Assembly (NCBI GenBank): GCA_003260075.1
Contig: QLIY01000317.1
Location: forward strand, 95,330 to 159,329
Source of the DNA: Phallusia mammillata
Taxonomy: Eukaryota > Chordata > Ascidiacea > Phlebobranchia > Ascidiidae
Reading direction: 5' to 3'
Length of the DNA: 64,000 bases
Below the pieces are notes generated by a model. It was not told where the DNA came from. It saw only the letters and a list, made by a program, of their open reading frames with translations, and did no database searches. The first letter of the stretch is position 1; every line of letters starts with the position of its first letter. This document shows positions 1 to 21,700 of this stretch, one piece after another. The position numbers and the translations under genes were made by a program.

Positions 1-410
1 NNNNNNNNNNNNNNNNNNNNNNNNNNNNNNNNNNNNNNNNNNNNNNNNNNNNNNNNNNNNNNNNNNNNNNNNNNNNNNNNNNNNNNNNNNNNNNNNNNNN
101 NNNNNNNNNNNNNNNNNNNNNNNNNNNNNNNNNNNNNNNNNNNNNNNNNNNNNNNNNNNNNNNNNNNNNNNNNNNNNNNNNNNNNNNNNNNNNNNNNNNN
201 NNNNNNNNNNNNNNNNNNNNNNNNNNNNNNNNNNNNNNNNNNNNNNNNNNNNNNNNNNNNNNNNNNNNNNNNNNNNNNNNNNNNNNNNNNNNNNNNNNNN
301 NNNNNNNNNNNNNNNNNNNNNNNNNNNNNNNNNNNNNNNNNNNNNNNNNNNNNNNNNNNNNNNNNNNNNNNNNNNNNNNNNNNNNNNNNNNNNNNNNNNN
401 NNNNNNNNNN
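1..410. other. Assembly gap (N run)
   Basis: All bases are N. The sequence that follows (411-1069) nearly repeats 5597-6255, so this is a scaffold edge with an uncertain join. Confidence 0.99.
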
Positions 411-1069
411 TCCAAAAACCCGGTTCGAGCCAAAAATTTCATAACAAAAACCCCGAAAAACGCCTGAAATTTGCGCCACAGTTTTAAGCCGAATATGAAT
501 TCAGGCCCGAATCAAACATGTTTTAGTCAAAATAGAAGCCAGCGCCTGAAATGCTTCCAACTCTGAACACAGGGTAATTCACTCGTAATTGCAAGCTACA
601 GGAGCATTTAAAAGGTTTAATAGTTTTATGAAAAGTCCCTGTTACACAAATGATTTGGCCATAATTGACACTTCCTGATCTTTTCAGTACCAATGGCTGC
701 ATATGGAAAGTTCAAAAACCCTACTGAAGACCCTTGAGTAATGGACTATGACTCACGTGCATAAACGTCAACTAATATTTATAATGTTCTGTTTAACAAA
801 CAATTATGTCATTAACTTACCGTGACCTTAATTTCTCTTCCTTCCTTAGTTTTTCTGAGTTCTCTTTTAACTTCCTGAATTTGAGAATTTGTCTGATCCG
901 TAAAACTGAGAAAGTAAAGTTTGGCGGATCCACCGGCGTAAACGGCCAAGTTGTCGTTTATTAAACCCTACATATATGTAAGTAAAGAACATCAGTTGAA
1001 AGTTACTGACACGTAAAGCTGCATTATTCGAAAACAAGAAATTGGCAAAATAAACCTATGTGTTACTTA
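411..1069. repeat. 659-bp near-identical copy of 5597-6255, including a receptor exon
   Basis: The block runs from just after the N gap to a single N at 1070 and matches 5597-6255 at all but a few bases (for example gaattt/gaattc and tacatat/tacacat). It carries a second copy of exon 7 of the glutamate receptor at 967-821 (minus), with both splice sites and an open 49-codon frame; one difference changes Arg to Gln. It lies downstream of the receptor stop codon, so it cannot serve the gene at this place. The edges at N bases make an assembly or haplotype duplication the likeliest cause. Confidence 0.9.
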
Positions 1070-1810
1070 NGGTATATACACAAAAATATATCACGTTTAC
1101 TTTAGAGGCTGTGGAAGGCTGGTGGACATCGTTTACTTAGTCCAAACCGTTTACAATTACCACAAACCAGGACAACGTAACTGCTTGAAGGAAAGTGCTT
1201 AAAACATGACTGTGCCTGTTAAAGTGGAATATGTCTCGAACTGTATGGCCAAGAAACAAACAATACCACTTTTAGTTCTAACCTTTGTGTTAAAGTTTAA
1301 ATGGGATTCACCTTTTTATATGACATTTGTCAAACATGTGTATTTTGAAAGTGAAACCGCCGACTTCAAAACAAGAAGTAAACAAACGTAAATTCAAGAG
1401 TTATAACTTTAAGAGGGTAAGAACCCAAAGATAAAGTTTCTAGGTAGTTTTTTTAAGGAACTTGTTTTAGATAACATAAATGAACCAGACATATTTTGAA
1501 AATAGGTATGTACACGTGGTGACTATTTGATACTTTCTTTTTTACACAAAAATACGTCCAAGTTTATTTGGATACAAACGCAAGGACGCGATTAATAAAT
1601 ATAAAACATCACAGTACGATAACAGTGCAGTAAAAGTTTGGATTCCATCACAATTAAATGTCTGCCGAATGATGGTTTCTTCGCGAACGTGTGGCGTCAC
1701 TTGGCGGTGGAGAAAAAATGGACCGAGGTATTTCAACTGGGTGGGGGTTATTGTTGGATGAAACCACGTTTAACGTTAAACCAGAAGTGCCTACAAAATG
1801 AGAAGATGAT
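1070..1810. other. 3' flank of the glutamate receptor gene
   Basis: I see no coding exon here. On the minus strand, the first good polyadenylation hexamer after the stop is AATAAA at 1568-1563, so part of this stretch is probably 3' UTR. The short open frames have no recognisable content. Confidence 0.5.
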
Positions 1811-10016
<8,206 letters not shown>

Positions 10017-11407
10017 GGTTCCCTCCAGCAAAATGGACCCTCGGTATACCTCAAATTTTTACTTCACGACTGCTAGGTTATGGCCAGTATCTGACAATAA
10101 ACAGAATTTAAATTCCTACGTGAATATGTTTTGCGTTTAGATTTCATTTAATATTCAGGTCACCAACTTGTACCATCTAACTGCAAAAGTGCACATGTTC
10201 GTTTACATTGATATATATTTACTCCAGTATATTTGATGACATTTCTCCGAAAGCACAGGAATAAATTTCGAGCAGATATATCTAAGATTTTTCATCTAAC
10301 TCTCAGTAAATGTAAAACAAATTTGCGTAATAAACCCAATACTAAAAATGACTCCAAGAGATTAAAGAGCAATCTGCTTTGCCTCATATCTGAAGTCCCG
10401 TCATATACACACATCAGCAAGCAGCTTTTTCAACATCACAGTATCATTTTCCTAACTTACTCTGGGACCGTTTATCGAAGCAGCGACAAACTTCTGATCA
10501 GCCTTCAAATGCGTAATGATTCCTGGAGCTGCCAATCGAACGCTTCTCAAATTTGACGTCTGCACTTTTCATGCGGCTTTGCTTGCGGATTAAAACCTAA
10601 TCAAGATCGCTGCGAAAGATAATTGCGCAATTCCGGGCGGCTGACTTTGGTCTGAACGTTTGCCACAGGATCGATGTAGCGCGAAGTGCAAGATTTTTAC
10701 AAACTAGGAATCGATGCGTTCTACAGCGTTGCGCTTTTTTGGAATTCAACGCCAAATCGCGTCGCGGGAATAAACCCTGCATGAAGCGGCGCGCTTTTGT
10801 AATTTGTTTGCAAATTATTGTTCGCTAAAATGTCTTAATTTTGAAGGGGAAACGTAAGTCCTGTGAGATTTGTCAAGGCAGTATCGTTTAAATTACAATA
10901 CAATCAAGTGGGTCAAAACGATTTGACTCTTACTTATTGGCAACTAATGTTGTTTATAATGTACATGCACGCGAAACAAACAAACATTTTTTAGCAATAC
11001 TATCATGGGAAATATTTAACTTATATCCTACTATCAAATTTTTTTTGACTTATTTTTATTAAGTTGTTTTAGTTTACAACACCTAATTGGCTCTGAGCGT
11101 TTAAAAAATGAATATAATCACATCGATGATAAGTTTTCAAGAAAATCGGTCGGATTTGTTTTGCGGTAAAATGTAAATTTCAGCACATGCATTGTGGTTT
11201 TTAGACACAAAGTATACATCATCCACAGCCACCAAACCCAAATTAACACATAAAAAATATACTTTGATTTATGGTTTGAAAGTTAGACGGCTTTTGCCTC
11301 CACAACTGTTATTAGCAATTATACCAGCTGCTTATATATACCATAAGTGCAGCAATGTTGGAATGTAAAATAGCCAACAGTTATAACAAAGACATTAACT
11401 GTATTTG
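10017..11407. other. Intergenic stretch between the receptor 5' end and SLC5 copy A
   Basis: The first bases presumably hold the receptor 5' UTR and promoter. No TATA box or other convincing element stands out. The longest frame (10233-10556, plus) has no recognisable motif and a basic composition typical of AT-rich noncoding DNA, so I do not call it. Confidence 0.5.
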
Positions 11408-12984
11408 CTACTGGGCAGGTTGTGCATCTGAAACTTGCAAAGGTTTCAACTCCGTATTCTCAGCATTTTTGTTCGCCACTTGTGGAACACCAAAGCGAAA
11501 AAACTCGCGGACCTTGTGAGGAAGGCATTTGTTGTCAACAAACGGCAGAAACAATACTGGATTAGTTTCCGAGGGCTTGTTGGCTCCTGTACAACATTTA
11601 AATAAGTCATCGATATTCGAAACAATGGGAATATAGGAAATGATATTTACCAGTGGCAAACGAAACAACCAATCCAACCACCAAGGTTACCACAAACGAC
11701 AGCACTCCATAGTAGAAGTAAGATACAGCAAAAAGTGTGTTTTGCAACGTTGATCTAAAAGTAATTTGCTTCGTCGCTAAAATAACAAACACAAAAATAT
11801 GCCACAAACGAAAGGCCACATTACCACCTTTCAGGTGCAATCATAAAAGGAGTCGTGGAGACAAAAGATTGATTGGTTGTTTCTGGTAACCAAGTCACAT
11901 TTGACAACAACGCTTCAGCCTGGCACTGGTCGGTAGATGTCGCTATAAACGCGTATTTCTCTAGTGGTTTCCCGTATATCAGAGCACCGGCTGAAATCCA
12001 ACATGCAAACACAGTGGCTGCGACTTGACCCACTGCGGCACCCTGAAAAAAAATAGTTCGGCGATGGGCAGAATAATATCAAAACCCCATACAGCTGTAT
12101 ATATGTATTGTATGACCAATGTAGATTTTTATAGCCGAAATGGCACATGTTAAGAACCGCTTGTTTTAGGCACTGTTACACAAAAACAAATACGGTACCT
12201 ACATTCTTTACATGATATTAAAGAAGCTTCCAGGCAGGACAACACGATGTTTTAACAACATCTATTATAACTTACAACAGTTGTGCACCAAGGAAAAAAA
12301 CAAGGCGAGTGTAAAGACTCCCAATATTGGACCAGCGATTGACCCGGTTAAGATGAGACCCAGCTGGTTGACAGTGGCGTCAATAAATTCAATGGAGAAC
12401 GCGTATGACATCACCAGGACTCCGTAAATGAAAACTAAAAAAGTAGCTTATTGCGCATCATAATAAATAATAGTATACCACGCCCTTAAAGGTGTAATAC
12501 CGAATCATGCCGGTCACCCAAGCATTCCCACATGACATGGACGCTTCAAGGCTGATAACAGTATGAATGTTTTAATCTTAGCAATTCATAATAACAATAC
12601 CATACTATATATAACGACTTATATAATATAATACAATCAACTATTTCTATATTGAAGTCCCCCTGATTTGGACGCTGCTTCGGTACTTAAGTAAAATGTA
12701 ATTCACTCAATAAAAAATATGGAGACAATATTTTCAGTTAAGACGTTATTATAAAAGGCTGGTTTTTATAATAAACCAGTAGATCAGCCATAGACTTGGT
12801 TTGGTCACAAACTGATGAAGCCAACCTGAGATTTTACTGATACGTAACTTGGTGCGTTCACTGAGGTTAGGTTTCCATGGAAGAATAAAATCTTCCAAAA
12901 TAAGCGCCCCGTTTGCATTGATTCCAGAAGATATTGTGCTGGAATTAGAAAAATATTACAATATTAGCTGTCTTACAAAAAAAA

Positions 12985-13039
<55 letters not shown>
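12985..13039. repeat. G homopolymer, 55 bases
   Basis: A pure G tract in the intron between exons 9 and 8 of copy A, preceded by A-run. No clear direct repeat flanks it. It may be a sequencing or assembly artefact. Confidence 0.95.
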
Positions 13040-13041
<2 letters not shown>

Positions 13042-14147
13042 AAAAAGGTGTATGTCTCAACGCAGGCGTTATTTAAAAAAAAACGGACGGAACAGTAATT
13101 TACCTCATAGCTCCACTGAACGCCGCTGATACAAAGAGACCCGCCATTCCAGGTACATTCCTAAAAATCTTAACCACCATATATGGCAGCAGTTGATCTG
13201 GTTTTTCAATTTCTCCAGTTTTCAGTGGATCGCAGCCTTCAAAGTACGCGTACATCACACATCCAATCAATGCAGAAAGCGAGAAAAATATAACAGAAGG
13301 AACGATAGACAACACAGCAGCTCTGCACGATACGTAAACAGTTTTTAAGTGACTGTTCACGCTAAAACCTTAATATGATGCAAACCACAGCAATGTTGAG
13401 GATATAACTAGTTTGATTTAACTAATACAATTGAACGCACATGCGAGTGTGCTTTACGGATTTGCACGCCAAGTAACGCTGGCTGATAGATTGAGTGATA
13501 CAGCTCGCTCTGCACCAAAGGAAAGTTTGACCAATCACTATCGACCAGATGGTATAAGGATATGTTGGATCCAAGTTAAAACTGAAAAAGTACAACTTAA
13601 AAACGACTAGGAGGCTTTACTTAAAAAGAAAAGTTCTTTTTAAAGTAAGTTTGCAATAGCATTCGTTATTGATTCTCACTGGATGTTAAAACACAATTTT
13701 TCAATTGAGTTATTATTGCTACGTGAATTACGTCATCAAGGGATTTATGCAATTACGTAAATTGTATTGTAAAGCTAATTATGCTTTTTAGCCAATTGTG
13801 CGATTAAGGGGATTATTCGATTAGAAGAATTATACGTTGTCAGTGTATCCCAACGTGGGGGATTGATTTTTTAGAGGGATAATTGAGGTTTAGCTCAAAG
13901 GCACCTTGTTTTGTAACTGAGGTAATGCGAAATTTTACATACTTAATGGCGTTATGTCTGTTTCCTCTTTCGAGTGCATCCCATACATTTGTAAATCCCC
14001 CGACATCGCTTGTGGATTTGATGAAAGCGGCCACCATGCCAGCCAACATTACAAAAGTCTGTAACGTATCGGTCCACACAACCGCCTTCATTCCTCCCTA
14101 TCAAACCCAGCATCGTGAAAAAAAAAACAGGATGCAAGCAAGTATTG

Positions 14148-14160
14148 TTATAACAATCTT

Positions 14161-14200
<40 letters not shown>

Positions 14201-14211
14201 TAACAATCTTC
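14148..14211. repeat. G36 tract between 14-bp direct repeats
   Basis: The 14-mer ttataacaatcttc at 14148-14161 recurs at 14198-14211, and the 36 bases between are all G. The structure looks like an insertion with a target duplication or a false overlap join. It lies in intron 5 of copy A. Confidence 0.95.
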
Positions 14212-15474
14212 TTGCAATTTTAGTTCAAAGTAAAAGAAATTCTCTAAAATGCGGATTTTTTTAAAGAATGGTTGCAAATAATAAAAAAACTCTTTTCGCA
14301 ACAAAAAATAAACAAACCGAATTCTTTATACCATGGTTGTATAGAAAATGCAAATCACACTGGTGAGACCAATGGTCGTGCGAAGGCTTAGTGGTGTCAC
14401 AGCGCTCAGTGCCAATGCTGGTAGATAAGTTGTCATTCCGTAATACAAGGTCTGTATAAACAATAAAACATGTAGTCAGCCTAAATGAATTTTTTGCCTG
14501 ATCTTTTACCGGCAGATCTGCGATAAATTTGCTGCTTAAAGCACAATTCAATTACCAACTGGTAAACAAATAAACTTAAGACAAACTTTACAATCAAAGA
14601 TATAGATTCAGTTTGAGTTTTGTATCATAACACCAGTACTTTGCTGTTGATAACGCGTGGTTAACTGGGTAAAATGCATCATTAGCCAACAATAAGGACA
14701 AGGTTGTAAATAATCTGTATGTAAACCGACAAAAATTTGTTTAATTTGTAGATTTAGAGATGTCGGGGCCGTTGACTTACCAAGGAGAGAATTGATGCAC
14801 TAGAAACCAGTAGTCGCAGTTTGCGATGATAACCAGATCTAACAGCCTTCCTTAACGCAATTTTACGTGCTGTACCGATCGTGGTACGTTGCCTACTGCA
14901 TTGTCACACAAAACGTCTCATTCAGCTTCTTTGAAAAAGTTTTAGGACTTTTTTACGTTGCTGCCTGACCATACACTAAAGAAAATGTATCGAGCTCCAA
15001 TTGCAGTGTTGCTTTTAGCCATGAACCACCTTTCAAACTTAACATTTGCTAAATGAAACCTACAGAAACAATAGTGCGACTGTATCTGATCATATGTCAA
15101 ACAGTTTTTTGACAGCAGTGTAGTGCAAGCAGGGCTGCATTTACTACATGCATTGTAACTTGCCTTTAGCTAGTTAGGTTATCTAGATAGCTATGTTATC
15201 GGGATTAGTTTTAGGAAACCAATACGACAGAAATGGGCAAAAATGGTAATACTCATACGGCAAGGGCGAGAAAATAGATTTTGTATTAGGTTCAACCAAA
15301 TTGACAAGGCAGTTACGTTCAAATTGAAATGCAACTTTTGAATAAAACATTTACTGGTACAACGCGCTATCAAACAATACAAATATTTTTTCTTGGAAAC
15401 AAATACCCACCAAATCTTTTTTACCTATTCCAATTTTTTTGAACTGTTGACATCAAAACAAGGTTATCACTCAA

Positions 15475-15746
15475 TTGGTTACGCATATCTCTTTTAGGTT
15501 TGCAGGAAAATGTCAGCACAGGTATTCAGGTTCTCACAGACAAGAGGATGGAGTACACTATCCACAACCACTTAACCCTAATGCACACGAAAAAAAAAAT
15601 TGGTGTAATTTGTCAAACCATACGGCTTTAAAAGTCGCATCTAATCAAGATAATAAGGCCCCAATCTGCAACTGCTTTCAGTGCAATTTTGTATTATAAA
15701 TGTAGCAATACTGCAGTTTGAAATGAAAAGACATCGATTATGTTTG
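15475..15746 (-). repeat. 3' flank of copy B, paralogous to 27440-27692
   Basis: The stretch from aatgtcagcaca.. through the tcgattatgtttgctaattggc at the stop codon is shared with the 3' flank of copy C, with small differences. It shows that the B and C units were duplicated together with downstream DNA. No gene is seen in 14847-15474, which separates copy A from this flank. Confidence 0.85.
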
Positions 15747-18700
15747 CTAATTGGCAAGTTGTGCATCTGAAACTTGCAAAGGTTTCAACTCTGTTTTTCC
15801 GGCATTCTGTTCGCCACGTCGTGGAACACCAAAGCGAAAAAACTCGCGAATCTTTGGAGAAAGACGCTTGTTGTCAACGAACGGCAAAAATAAATCTGGA
15901 TTCATTGCTGAAGGCTTGTTGGCTCCTGTACAACATTTAAATAAGTCATCGAAATTTGTAACGGCGGGAATGGAAACGGATTTTTACCTGTAGCAAATGA
16001 AACAACCAATCCAACCACCAAGGTAACTGAAAACGATAGCACCCCATAGTAGAAGTAGGATACAGCAAAAAGTGTGTTTTGCAACGTTGATCTAAAAGTA
16101 ATTTGTTTCTTTTTGATAAAAAAATACACAATCAAATACAACCCAAGCCATAAAATGATTGATTTATTTAAACCTTTCAGGTGTAATCATTATAGGAGTC
16201 GTGGAGACAAAAGATTGATTAGTGGTTTCTGGTAACCAAGTCGCATTTGACAACAACGCTTTAGCCTGACACTGGTCGGTAGATGTCGCTATAAACGCGT
16301 ATTTTTCTGGTGGTTTCCCGTATATCAGAGCACTGGCTGAAATCCAACATGTGAACACTGTTGCTACAACTTGGGCAACTGCCGCTCCCTGGAAAACAAA
16401 TGTTTTACTAAGACTACTTATACGGTTTATTGTAACCTTACATCAATGTATAATGCCATTCTCCAAAGCGTGGGAAAAACGAATAAGTCTTTTCAGAAAC
16501 AATTAAATACTAACTCAAACAAAATGTAAATGTAAATGAAGTATTTTTGCCGCAAGCGCCTTTCGCCCGCATCTATGCATTGTATCTTCTATGCTAAGAA
16601 ACTAATGCATTGTCTAGATATGCCCTATTTTAATATACACAAAGAGATGGGGAACAGCCCACGTTAAGAACCTTTGGTTTAGGGTTTTGACACGGGTAAG
16701 AAAAAACGAATTCAGTACCTAAATTTCATTACGCAATAGAACGGAGGCAACAAATTTCACAACTTACAATGGTTGTGCACCAAGGAAAAAACACGGCAAG
16801 TGTGTAGACTCCCAGTATTGGGCCACCGATCGAACCAGTTATGACGAGACTCAGCTGGTTGACAGTGGTGTTGATAAATTCAATAGAGAATGCGTACGAC
16901 ATCACCAGAACTCCATAAATGAAGACTAAACAGGTAGTTAATGTTTGTAACAGATCAATAATATAACAGTTGCGTTTTTAGGCGATATCCAGCCCAGAAG
17001 TTTTAATCGGGCCGGGCTTTTCGGTTCGGGTTCGGGCTTAATTAGTATAAAATTAATTCAAGCCCGACGTCACGCCAGGTCAAATTTGTAAGGTTGTTTT
17101 CCGTTGGTAAGTTTTGAGACTGTTTTTAAAAGTTCAGGTTCGGGTGCCAATTTCAAGTCAACTCTAAACAAACCGATATTGTTGGTACCAAAAAAAACAC
17201 CTCTATTTCAAATGTCATTTTAATGAAGGAAAAAAGTCTGCACATATTCAAATTTTAAAACTTATTTTGTTTTACAAAATTACAATTCTGAAACATGGGC
17301 ATATAGGAGGCTAGCCTCCTACAGCTGTAGGCAAAACCACACCGCAGTGTGATAAAAGGTGCTTGTTACGACTTACATAATCTTATATATTGGCTTATGT
17401 AATCTCATACAATGACAGATATAATCTTATATAAGGACTTATATAATGTAATGTAATCACTTAATGTCACCTAAAAGTCGCCCTGATATAGAATCTGCTT
17501 CGTCAGTTAATGCAACTCACGAAGTTCGATATTATTATATTTGCAATAAACAGTTACATCACACATGAAACAATTTCAAACTAATTGCTTTAAAATGGAT
17601 TGGAAAACTCACAAGCAACAAAAAGCAACTATCAAGTATAAGTAGTTGCTTAAAACAGTTAAAAACTAATATAAAACAACCTGAGATTTTGCTGATACGT
17701 AACTTGGTCCGTTCAGTGAGATTAGGTTTCCAAGGAAGGATAAAGTCTTCTAAAATAAGTGCCCCGTTCGCATTGATTCCTGACGATATTGTGCTGTAGT
17801 TTTAAAATAGATTAAAATATAAGAAAGCTGTAAAAACGCAAACCACTTAAATCAAAATTCTTTAGACAAGACATCTCTAAACGAGACTGTCTAAACGCTA
17901 TGTCAACATTAAGCAGTCATAGTGTTTGGGTCGAAGCAATGTTTACAAAAACAGATTTTATGTTTTGTTAAACAACTGAAGCGATCACTGTTAAACTAAG
18001 GAAGACCTATCTTTGTGCAGACTTATCCTAGTACAATAATTCACCTCATAGCTCCACTAAACGCCGCCGATACAAAGAGACCCGCCATTCCAGGTACATT
18101 CTTGAAAATCTTCACCACCATATATGGCAGAAGTTGGTCGGGTTTTTCAATTTCTCCAGTTTTCAGTGGATCACAGCCTTCAAAGTACGCGTACATCACA
18201 CATCCAATCATCGCAGCCATGGAGAAAAAGATAACAGAAGGAACGATGGACAACACAGCAGCTCTGCAACATGTTTTCACGTTGAAAAACCGTAATCTTT
18301 TTTATATTATTTAAACCAGTGGTTCCCAACCAGGGCCCATGACCTCCAGGGGGGCCATGAGTTGTGTTCGGGGGGGCCACAGGCGTAGATTCACAAGAAA
18401 CACCCACTAGTCATTTTCACTTTAACTTTATTCCCGAATTTAATCGACTATTTCACATACCATTTGTTTATAGTGAGGTTTATCACGCTCATTTACTCTA
18501 TTAGACCTGTCTAAGGCCAAAATTAATACCGCATTCCCAATGCAAGATTGTTATCTACATTTTAAGGGGACCACAGGTCCTACATGGTAACTTGAGGGGG
18601 CCACGAGGCCAAAAAGTTACTTTGAGGGGGCCATGGTCCACGAAACGTTGGGAACCACTGATTTAAACCAAAGCAATGTAACTAATTGTCAAACAAACGC

Positions 18701-21700
18701 ACATGCGAGCGTGTTTTACGGATTTGCAGGCCAAGTAGCGCTGGCGGGGGGGGGGTCTGCACCAGATAAATGTTTGACCAATTACAATCGACCAGATGGT
18801 ATAAGGATATGTTGGATCCAAGTTGAAACTGTAAACGTACAAAACGTGCATGTTAAAAACGACTATAGAATTTCAGGTTTGAAAAGAAGTGAACAAAACT
18901 TAAGTTTGATTATATCTTTGATACGTCTATTTGTTTGTAGACTAAAGCGGAGAAAATCATTTTTAAAGTAATTTAATGTACGAGTCATATATTAAAAATA
19001 CCCATATTTATTTTTTTAAAGAATATTTTTCCAAATTTATGTGCACGTGGGCAGTGTTTTTACCTGAATACCAAGTACGAACTGAAATTATATCGCCCGT
19101 TTTGGTCGGAAATGGTTAGGTTCTTTAACATTGATTAACTATTAATATCTCCGCATCTAGGGACAATAACTAAAACTTACGTGTTTTAGATTTCGTATTC
19201 TTGCACTAGCACGCAAAAATACATTGTGCATGTTTCGGTTCAATTAAGCAAGTTTTTGCATAATAAATGATGCATTAAAGTGAATTATGGATTCAGGTGA
19301 ATATGCGATGAAGCCAATTATGCAATAAAGTTAATGATGCAGATCAGTAAACTGTGCAAATATGTGAGTTGTGTCAACTTTAAAATCAACATTTCAATCC
19401 TAATACAATTACATAGAACCCTTTTTACTGCACAAATACCTTAGGCCACTTTTGCACTGGTACGAGGTGCACATTTTTCCACCTCCTCAAATGAAGAGCT
19501 GAAAAACTGGTTTGTATTTCAAAGCATATATGAAGTTTTCATGTCGCAAGTCATTTTGACTTCTATTGGTACCGTAACTAAATTTAGTATTTATGCACGT
19601 TCTTCTACAACACGGATATGTGCTAGTTAACGGACTAGTACATTAGCTACTACATACAACCACGTTGGTTAACAGACGCATACTTAATAGCGTTATGTCT
19701 ATTTCCTCTTTCCAGTGCATCCCACACATTTGTAAATCCCCCGACATCGCTTGTGGATTTGATAAATGCGGCCACCATACCAGCCAACATTACAAAAGTC
19801 TGTAATGTGTCGGTCCACACAACTGCTTTCATTCCTCCCTGTCAAACCGAGCAAAATGAAATCATTCAACCGACCTTAAATTATGCTTTTTATGATCCTA
19901 CACTCAAAACTTTGACGTTGTATTTATACTAAAATTACAGTTTTATACCGTTTTACATCTAACAGAATTTTTTATCAAAGATATATTTTAATCGTCAAAT
20001 TAGATTGATTGGGATTTTGGCTTCATCAAACAACCTTTAAATTCACGTTTATGACCAAAAAAATAGTGAAACATCGCCAAAAAGAGTAAAAGTTTCCCAA
20101 CAAAACCAAAGTAAATCGATTGTTTTTTCCTTACCAAGGTTGTATAGACAATACAAATCACACTGGTGAGACCAATGGTGGTCCGAAGGCTTAGTGGTGT
20201 CACAGCGCTCAGTGCTAATGCTGGTAAATAAGTTGTCATTCCGTAGTACAAGGTCTGTGTAATAGATAAACCACAAAATCATTACATTACCCAGACTTTC
20301 AGTTTTTGTAGCACAACAGTGGTGCTCTGTTGTTTACAACGCGTGGTTTGTAACTACTACACTACATTTTTAACCAACCATAAGGACAACTTTTATATTC
20401 CGAGTCTACAAAATTAAAATTCGTTTCATACATAATTATAGATTCGGAGATGTTATAAATGTTTGTGAAAATATCTTACCAAGTAAAGAATTGATCCACC
20501 AGAAACCAATAACCGTAAGTTGCGATGAAAACGAATCTCCAATAACTATATGTAAACAACGATGAAAAAACATTTTATTTAAGTGTTTAAAGAGTTTAAG
20601 CAAAATATTGGGTTGATGACCATATTTTTTTCTACTTTTGTGCATTACTACAACTTTTTTACAAGTGGATATTACTCTATGTCTAGTCAATTGTAACAAA
20701 ACGTAAATATCTTTTGACACCAATTTATTATTTAGGATAATACCTCGTAAATGGACTTTGGTTTCAATCTGTGGATGAGCGGTATGTAATACACACAAGC
20801 GACAATGCAAGGAATGATGTTTGAAACCGAGTACCAGAGGATGATCGTACCGTAACCGTATGACTCAGTTGGAAAACCGATCACTGTGATAGCTGATATA
20901 AACGTGACGGCAATTGACATTCCCACCGGAAACTTTAAAGATACTTTTGTAAGCAGTGTTTTTGCATATGTTAAGCTTTTTGTTCAGTTTGTGTTACACG
21001 ATTTGCGATTCATGTCTTATTGCAAACCTAAAACCAAATTAACAAAAGAAAACATTTTGCACAATGTTTCTGACACTATTTACACCGTTTAGGTTAATTA
21101 TAAAATTAACAACATTATTGACATCTTTTTACCGGTGACATTTTTCTGCCTCCAAAATAATAGTTGTCTGTGTTTTCCTTTTTGCGATCAGCGATTGCGT
21201 AATAAAGTCCCACCATGAGTGGCCCGAGCAGCAGTCCTTAAAAACAAGAAATAAAGTACCCAAAGGTATTAGGGCCATGATAAAAGAAAACGTTGTAGTT
21301 GCTATTAACGTATTCGCAATCATTTACAATGTTTTGGACATGTTTGTTCTGTATAATACTTGCTGCAACCAATTCATTGTTCAAATCTGCTCGTTTAGGA
21401 CTTTTTTTATAAATTCCGAACAAATGGTAATAAAAATATATAATAATTGTTGTTGTAATGAAACTTGTAAAAGGCTATTTCAGTTAGCGGGACATTATAA
21501 ATTATAAGGAACTATAAAAATAATTAGTTCAGGCAAAATTTTATACGGTTATGTTTGAGAGGTGAAGGTTGTAGCCTAATAGTAGGTTGGGTTATTACAA
21601 TTTTTATACGTCAACATATGTTCTGTTGGATACGGTTATTTGTTTCCCCAACAGCTGTTGACAAACAGCTTTACTTAGTAACAGCAAAACATGTTTTGTA

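Larger units (their letters stand above)
11408..14838 (-). pseudogene. SLC5A8/12-like copy A (alpha), 5'-truncated and frameshifted
   Basis: Sodium-coupled monocarboxylate transporter homologue. Exons recognised (numbered as in copy B): 4 (degenerate, 14838-14781), 5 (14451-14332), 6 (14097-13943), 7 (13581-13441), 8 (13322-13104), 9 (12938-12826), 10 (12434-12276), 11 (12042-11828), 12 (11754-11651), 13 (11586-11408). Exons 1-3 are absent upstream. Exon 4 has lost its normal length (58 instead of 66 bases). Exon 10 is 159 instead of 158 bases because a T-run before the CCTTGGTGCACAAC segment has seven rather than six bases, shifting the frame. Exons 5-9 and 11-13 are otherwise open with good splice sites, so decay is recent or these exons are still transcribed. 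Long G tracts sit in introns 5 and 8. Confidence 0.85.

Noticed and set aside
12849-13076. Frame with a poly-glycine stretch
   Set aside because: The glycine run is the translation of a G55 tract; the same applies to frames at 13883, 55566, 55700 and 60418.
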